Part shown: in pieces, positions 51,995 to 55,716 of the stretch
Position numbering within the stretch: the stretch's first letter is position 1
How the letters are laid out: each line of letters starts with the position of its first letter
Source: Acidobacteriota bacterium
GTDB taxonomy: Bacteria > Acidobacteriota > Terriglobia > Acidiferrales > UBA7541
Direction of reading: 5' to 3'
DNA: 55,716 nt
Assembly: GCA_027307115.1 (NCBI GenBank)
Contig: DAHUXN010000021.1
Coordinates: 1-55,716, forward strand
Program-made: the position numbers and the translations under genes
The notes under the pieces: model-generated
The model's input: the letters and a program-made list of their open reading frames with translations, nothing else
What the model was told of the DNA's origin: nothing
The model's database searches: none

Positions 51995-52381
51995 TTAGCT
52001 TGACGCCGCCTCGTTCATGATTTTCAAAATTGTGTCCTCGACTTCCTGCGCCACGTCTTTCAGTTGCGGCGAGTTGAACATCGCCAGAAGCATCGTTGGC
52101 TTCAAAGTTGCCAAAATTGTTTTACCGCCCTCCTCGTAAATGGAGATCCGGCACGGCAGCGCGGTGGAGACGCTCATATTTTGTTCGAGAACCTTCTTCG
52201 CTTGTTGCGGCTGACAGACCTCGAAAATCAGACATGCCCGTTCGAAGTCCACGCCCTTCTTCATCATGGTCTCTTGGAGGTTGTGAACCTGCATGACGCC
52301 AAAGTGATGGGCCTGAACGGCAGCCTGCAAGGCAGCGGCAGCCTCGCTCACAGTTTTGTTCGTGGATAATTTGACCAGCAT
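51995..52381 (-). CDS. DUF302 domain protein
   Basis: Predicted 128-residue cytoplasmic protein of the DUF302 family. It has the opening VKLSTNKTVSEAAAALQAAVQAHHFGVMQVHNLQETMMKKG, the central FEVCQPQQAKKVLEQNM and the later PCRISIYEEGGKTILATLKP. DUF302 proteins are compact swapped-dimer folds, often met near redox or metal genes; their function is unsettled. The start at 52381 has AAGGAAA about seven bases upstream. Confidence 0.85.
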   Translation of the reverse strand: MLVKLSTNKTVSEAAAALQAAVQAHHFGVMQVHNLQETMMKKGVDFERACLIFEVCQPQQAKKVLEQNMSVSTALPCRISIYEEGGKTILATLKPTMLLAMFNSPQLKDVAQEVEDTILKIMNEAASS

Positions 52382-52495
52382 AGGTTTCCTTTCATGCGTA
52401 ACAGGTCAATTCACAGGCGGGTCCAGATCCCTCGCCGCCCTTCGCAACTCTACTTATGTTGGGGCTGCCGAACAGCGCCGCGCGATGTGCGGCGC

Positions 52496-52515
52496 GGGCG
52501 GGGTAAACCCCGCCC
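52496..52515. repeat. Palindromic hairpin GGGCGGGG-TAAA-CCCCGCCC
   Basis: Eight-pair stem with the loop TAAA, followed by CTACG. The stem and the following CTACG recur at 55667-55691 with the loop CAAG, so both are copies of one element. Confidence 0.75.
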
Positions 52516-52549
52516 CTACGAAGGCGTTACGCCAGCAAGACGCAAGGCA

Positions 52550-52567
52550 CACAGGCTGAAGCCTGTG
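52550..52567. repeat. Palindromic hairpin CACAGGC-TGAA-GCCTGTG
   Basis: Seven-pair stem with the TGAA loop, 21 bases before the dnaJ stop; it shares its loop with the hairpin at 48879-48898. Confidence 0.7.
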
Positions 52568-52587
52568 CCACAGGAGCGAGGCTGGGC

Positions 52588-53736
52588 TCATGAAAAGATG
52601 TCTTTCACCTTGTCGAAGAAGGAGGAGCTGCGCTCGACGGGCTTGTTTTCGACTTTTACGACGCGATGCAACTGCTCGAAGAGAGCCTTTTGCTCCTTGG
52701 TCAATTTTGACGGAATGGCGACGCGCACGTTCACGTATAGATCGCCTTTGCCGCCGTGGGGATCGGGCAGGCCTTTGCCCTTCTTGCGAAAGAGCGTGCC
52801 CGGCTGCGTGCCCTCGGGAATGGAAAGATTTTCGTCGCCGTGAAGCGTGGGCACGCGAATCTCCGCGCCGAGCGCCGCTTGCGAGATGGTGATGGGAATG
52901 CTGCAGTAAAGATCGGCGCCGCGCCGCTCGAAGAACGGATGCTCGTGCACTTCGATGAAGGCGTATAAATCGCCAGCGGGACCGCCATTCGCGCCGGGCT
53001 CGCCTTCACCGGGGACGCGGAGGCGCATGCCGTTGTCAACGCCCGCGGGAATCGCGACTTCGATGGTGCGCGAACGCTCGATGCGTCCCTGGCCGCGACA
53101 TTCGGCGCAGCTTTCCTTGATGGTTTGACCCGCGCCGCCGCATGCGGGGCAAGTCCGCGACACAGCGAAAAATCCCTGCTGATAATGCAATTGCCCGTGG
53201 CCCTTGCAAGTGCCGCAGGACTGCATGCCGCTGCCAGGCTTCGCGCCCGTGCCTTTGCAAGCCTCGCAATTCTCCATGCGAGGGATTTTGATTTTGGTTT
53301 TGACTCCGGCGGCTGCGTCTTCGAAGGAGAGCTTCAGGTCGTAGCGCAAATCGGCGCCGCGTTGCGCGCGCGAACGTCCGCCGCGGCGTCTGCCGCCCGC
53401 ACCTCCGCCAAAAATATCTTGAAAGCCGAAAATGTCGCCGAAGACGTCTTGAAATTCCTCGAAAATCGTTCCCATGTTGCTGGTATCAAACACCTGGCCG
53501 CTGATTCCGGCGTGTCCGTAACGATCGTACGCGGCGCGCTTCTGCGGATCGGAAAGGACGCTGTAGGCTTCGCTGGCTTCGCGGAATTTGTGTTCCGCGT
53601 CGGGTTTATTTTCCGGATTGCGGTCGGGATGGTGTTTCAACGCGGCTTTGCGATACGCGCTCTTGATTTGCTCGCTGGTGGCCTCGCGCGTCACCTCGAG
53701 CACTTCGTAATAATCTCGTTTGGAAGTCGAAGGCAT
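52588..53736 (-). CDS. dnaJ: Chaperone protein DnaJ
   Basis: Type I Hsp40 of 382 residues. The J domain contains HPD (about 36-38), then a Gly/Phe-rich segment (about 75-120). The zinc-binding region has four CxxCxGxG motifs (CEACKGTG, CGTCKGHG, CPACGGAG, CAECRGQG). The C-terminal substrate domain is complete, with a dimerisation tail. It stimulates DnaK ATPase and hands over unfolded proteins. It lies 27 bases after grpE in the order hrcA-grpE-dnaJ; dnaK is not in the window. Confidence 0.97.
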   Translation of the reverse strand: MPSTSKRDYYEVLEVTREATSEQIKSAYRKAALKHHPDRNPENKPDAEHKFREASEAYSVLSDPQKRAAYDRYGHAGISGQVFDTSNMGTIFEEFQDVFGDIFGFQDIFGGGAGGRRRGGRSRAQRGADLRYDLKLSFEDAAAGVKTKIKIPRMENCEACKGTGAKPGSGMQSCGTCKGHGQLHYQQGFFAVSRTCPACGGAGQTIKESCAECRGQGRIERSRTIEVAIPAGVDNGMRLRVPGEGEPGANGGPAGDLYAFIEVHEHPFFERRGADLYCSIPITISQAALGAEIRVPTLHGDENLSIPEGTQPGTLFRKKGKGLPDPHGGKGDLYVNVRVAIPSKLTKEQKALFEQLHRVVKVENKPVERSSSFFDKVKDIFS

Positions 53737-53763
53737 TCTGTGGTCTCAATTCCCTTTCGTGAA

Positions 53764-54360
53764 TTAGTTTGCTGAGGAATTCGATGCGAGATCCCCGCCC
53801 TCGGGATTCACGGCGACGCGCACCATCGCCGGCCGCAGCACTTTGCCGTGAAAAATATAGCCTGCCTGCAATTCCTCGAGTATCGCGCCGTCCGGCTCGT
53901 CGCCCGTCTCGAAGCGTTCAATCGCGTGGTGCATGTGCGGATCGAACCGTTTGCCGTCCGTCTCGATTCTCTCAAGACCTTGCTTTGCCAAGACGTCAAA
54001 CAGTTGCTTGCGAATCAGTTGAAAGCCGGTGCGGTACTCGTCGTGCGCCGCGTCCGGATGCGCGGAAATGGCGCGATCAAATGCATCGAGGACGGGTAGC
54101 AAATGCTCGACGAGCGCTTCGGCGCCGCGATGGCGCTCCTGATGGCGTTCGCGCTCGATGCGCTTGCGATAATTTTCGAAATCCGCCTGCAAACGGACAA
54201 GCGCGTTCCTCAGATCCGTTTTCTCGGCGACAAGCTTTTCGAGTTCTGGAGCCGGCGCGGTTTCCGCGGGCATACTATCGTTGACAGCGGCTTCTGCGCC
54301 GCTTGCGCTCGCGTCTGTTCTTGGCTCGTGTTCCTTTTCCGAATCACCACGCCTGCTCAC
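53764..54360 (-). CDS. grpE: Nucleotide exchange factor GrpE
   Basis: Predicted 198-residue GrpE. A low-complexity N-terminus (about 1-45) precedes the long dimerisation helix (LEKLVAEKTDLRNALVRLQADFENYRKRIERERHQ), and the C-terminal beta domain includes HHAIERFETGDEPDGAILEELQAGYIFHGKVLRPAMVRVA. The gene starts with GTG and overlaps the hrcA stop as GTGA. It releases ADP from DnaK. Its order within hrcA-grpE-dnaJ is standard, although dnaK itself is elsewhere. Confidence 0.95.
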   Translation of the reverse strand: MSRRGDSEKEHEPRTDASASGAEAAVNDSMPAETAPAPELEKLVAEKTDLRNALVRLQADFENYRKRIERERHQERHRGAEALVEHLLPVLDAFDRAISAHPDAAHDEYRTGFQLIRKQLFDVLAKQGLERIETDGKRFDPHMHHAIERFETGDEPDGAILEELQAGYIFHGKVLRPAMVRVAVNPEGGDLASNSSAN

Positions 54361-55430
54361 GGCAGTTTGTCTCCCTTCGACTCCTCGGAAAAAAATTGTG
54401 ACATCAGCGCTACTACAGTAATCACGCGCTCGTAATGCATGCGCATCGGGCCCAAAATTCCAAGCGTTCCTTGAGCCTGATCGCCGCGGCGGGCCTGCTG
54501 GCCCGTGCTGTAAGGAGCGCTCACAAGCGCCAGGTGCTTCCCCGCGCTCGACATTTTCTCCACTCCCAGTTCGACGTGCACTGGCTCAGGGCCTTCGATG
54601 CAACCGCTGAGCAGCGCAATCAAGCGGTCGCGCTCCTCGATGGTGGTCAGCAATTCGCCGAGCTGTTCCTGATTCTGAAATTCCGCCGCCGCCGCGAACT
54701 GCGCCGCACCGCCGATATAGACAACGCGCTCGGCGTCCTCGCCCAGCACTTTCGGGTCGCACAGCATCAACGCGCCGCCCGCCAGCTTCTCGTAACGTTC
54801 GCGGTCGCGTTCGAGCTGGGCCTCCAAGTCCGCGCAAATCGCTTCGAGCGTCCATCGCGGATAATGGCTGTTCAAATACTCCGCGATGCGGTCCAGTTCC
54901 GGCTGCAGGAAAGCGCGCTCCGGTCGAATGCATTTATCGCGCGTGATTCCGCCGCTGGTGACCAAGACAACGAGCACCCGGCCGTCCGGCAGCAACAAGA
55001 ACCGCACATGCTCGACGAGCGTGCGCGAAAGCGGCGGCGAAACGATGATTCCGAGCCCTCGCGAAACCGCTGCCAGCACGTTACTCGCGCGCTCCATCAC
55101 TCCTTCGGGCGTCGTAGCCGCGTCCAGTTCGCGGCGAATCCATTCGCGATCCTCGACGCGCGGCGTGGCCTGCGCGGCGATTTGCTCGACGTAAAAACGG
55201 TACGCGGAGGCCGTGGGTACGCGTCCCGCCGAAGTATGCGGTTGGTACAATAGGCCTTCGTCTTCGAGGTCGGCCATAATGTTGCGAATCGTCGCGGAGC
55301 TTAATGGCTCGGCGTGCATGCGCACGATGGTGCGCGACGAAACTGGTTCGCCCGTCTCGATGTACGCGCGCACCACTTCGGCGAGTACTTGCCGGTGGCG
55401 CGTCTGTTGTAATGCTGGAGCTGCGGTCAT
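54357..55430 (-). CDS. hrcA: Heat-inducible transcription repressor HrcA
   Basis: Winged-helix repressor of about 357 residues: the N-terminal DNA-binding domain (LAEVVRAYIETGEPVSSRTIVRM, then SSATIRNIMADLEDEGLLYQPHTSAGRVPTASAYRFYV) is followed by the GAF-like domain. I take the ATG at 55430, which has GAGG just upstream; an in-frame ATG at 55463 is also possible. HrcA normally binds CIRCE (TTAGCACTC-N9-GAGTGCTAA) upstream of its own operon, but no CIRCE was found between this gene and the window edge. Confidence 0.95.
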   Translation of the reverse strand: MTAAPALQQTRHRQVLAEVVRAYIETGEPVSSRTIVRMHAEPLSSATIRNIMADLEDEGLLYQPHTSAGRVPTASAYRFYVEQIAAQATPRVEDREWIRRELDAATTPEGVMERASNVLAAVSRGLGIIVSPPLSRTLVEHVRFLLLPDGRVLVVLVTSGGITRDKCIRPERAFLQPELDRIAEYLNSHYPRWTLEAICADLEAQLERDRERYEKLAGGALMLCDPKVLGEDAERVVYIGGAAQFAAAAEFQNQEQLGELLTTIEERDRLIALLSGCIEGPEPVHVELGVEKMSSAGKHLALVSAPYSTGQQARRGDQAQGTLGILGPMRMHYERVITVVALMSQFFSEESKGDKLP

Positions 55431-55716
55431 GAGCCTCGCATCGTCATTAACAAATTGCGGCATGTAGCAAACGCCGCTGCGCCCTGTATTTTTAGTGTAA
55501 CCATCACGCGCGGCAGCGTCAACTTCACGGCGCGAAAGGGACAAGCAGGCCACTCCTACAAAGACCTCGCGTTACAGTCTGACGGGCACAGATTTCTATA
55601 TCCGCCTGCGGTTATCGGCGGCGGTCTTTGGAGGATATGCCGCAGCACGACTCGGGGAGTCGCGACGGGCGGGGCAAGCCCCGCCCCTACGGGCAAAAAG
55701 CAAAGTCGCGGGATTG
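55431..55716. other. Upstream region of hrcA with GC-rich hairpin
   Basis: About 286 bases without a gene. A hairpin GGGCGGGG-CAAG-CCCCGCCC (55667-55686) plus CTACG matches the element at 52496-52520. No CIRCE inverted repeat is visible; any heat-shock operator would have to differ from the classical sequence. Confidence 0.6.
55667..55686. repeat. Palindromic hairpin GGGCGGGG-CAAG-CCCCGCCC
   Basis: Same stem as 52496-52515 with the loop CAAG in place of TAAA, and the same CTACG following. The loop change keeps the stem intact, as expected if the structure is selected. Confidence 0.75.

Noticed and set aside
52496-52567. dnaJ-downstream hairpins as intrinsic terminators
   Set aside because: Stems are strong but no U-run follows on the minus strand; they match the dispersed palindrome style.

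Overview
The window is about 55.7 kb from a moderately GC-rich, diderm bacterium, most likely an acidobacterium (Acidobacteriota). This is inferred from four things: a complete hopanoid locus beside lipid A genes (lpxD and an LpxL-like acyltransferase), a remnant of the VWFA-related domain typical of Acidobacteriota, an S55 (SpoIVB-type) peptidase outside a sporulation setting, and DUF5668/DUF4097 envelope proteins behind an ECF sigma factor. No rRNA, intact tRNA, CRISPR array or recognisable insertion sequence was seen.

Layout. 1-4220: an ABC export cassette (FtsX-type permease cut by the window edge, plus ATPase) coupled to an M48 metalloprotease lipoprotein, then a VWFA-domain remnant. 4387-6562: an exported rubrerythrin-like protein, then a translationally coupled class D-like sortase and its LPNTA-bearing substrate. 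6563-10172: a gene-poor stretch with a tRNA 5'-half remnant, a short HPF/RaiA protein, a DUF72 protein, a PLP-dependent dehydratase and a zinc-ribbon protein. 10427-20820: nine tightly packed minus-strand hopanoid genes, in transcription order shc-hpnH-hpnA-hpnG-MDR2-MDR1-hpnC-hpnD-hpnE. 21088-25453: a P-loop protein coupled to lpxD, an LpxL-like acyltransferase and a divergent GT39 (ArnT-like) transferase. The 10-25 kb stretch is therefore largely an outer-membrane lipid locus.

25458-33565: an alpha/beta hydrolase lacking the usual serine, a double GNAT protein, nrdR coupled to a flippase-like membrane protein, a five-gene ECF sigma/anti-sigma/envelope operon, and an ICMT-like methyltransferase. 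33588-41561: aroA, a divergent S55 peptidase/beta-propeller pair, a second PLP dehydratase and two small PilZ proteins. 41780-48741: an RND pump with its adaptor, a stand-alone NuoF-like protein and rsmE.

48742-52400 is the accessory part. It has a repeat-rich spacer of about 1.3 kb, then a two-gene unit (MltR-like plus DGQHR/DndB-like) that resembles a small defence or regulatory cassette, then DUF302. The window closes with the heat-shock operon hrcA-grpE-dnaJ. Short GC-rich palindromes of one style recur between genes.

The points most worth a second look are two zinc-type MDR dehydrogenases embedded directly after hpnG (candidates for the unassigned reduction of ribosylhopane to bacteriohopanetetrol), the MltR-like/DGQHR pair, and the sortase/LPNTA pair in a diderm.
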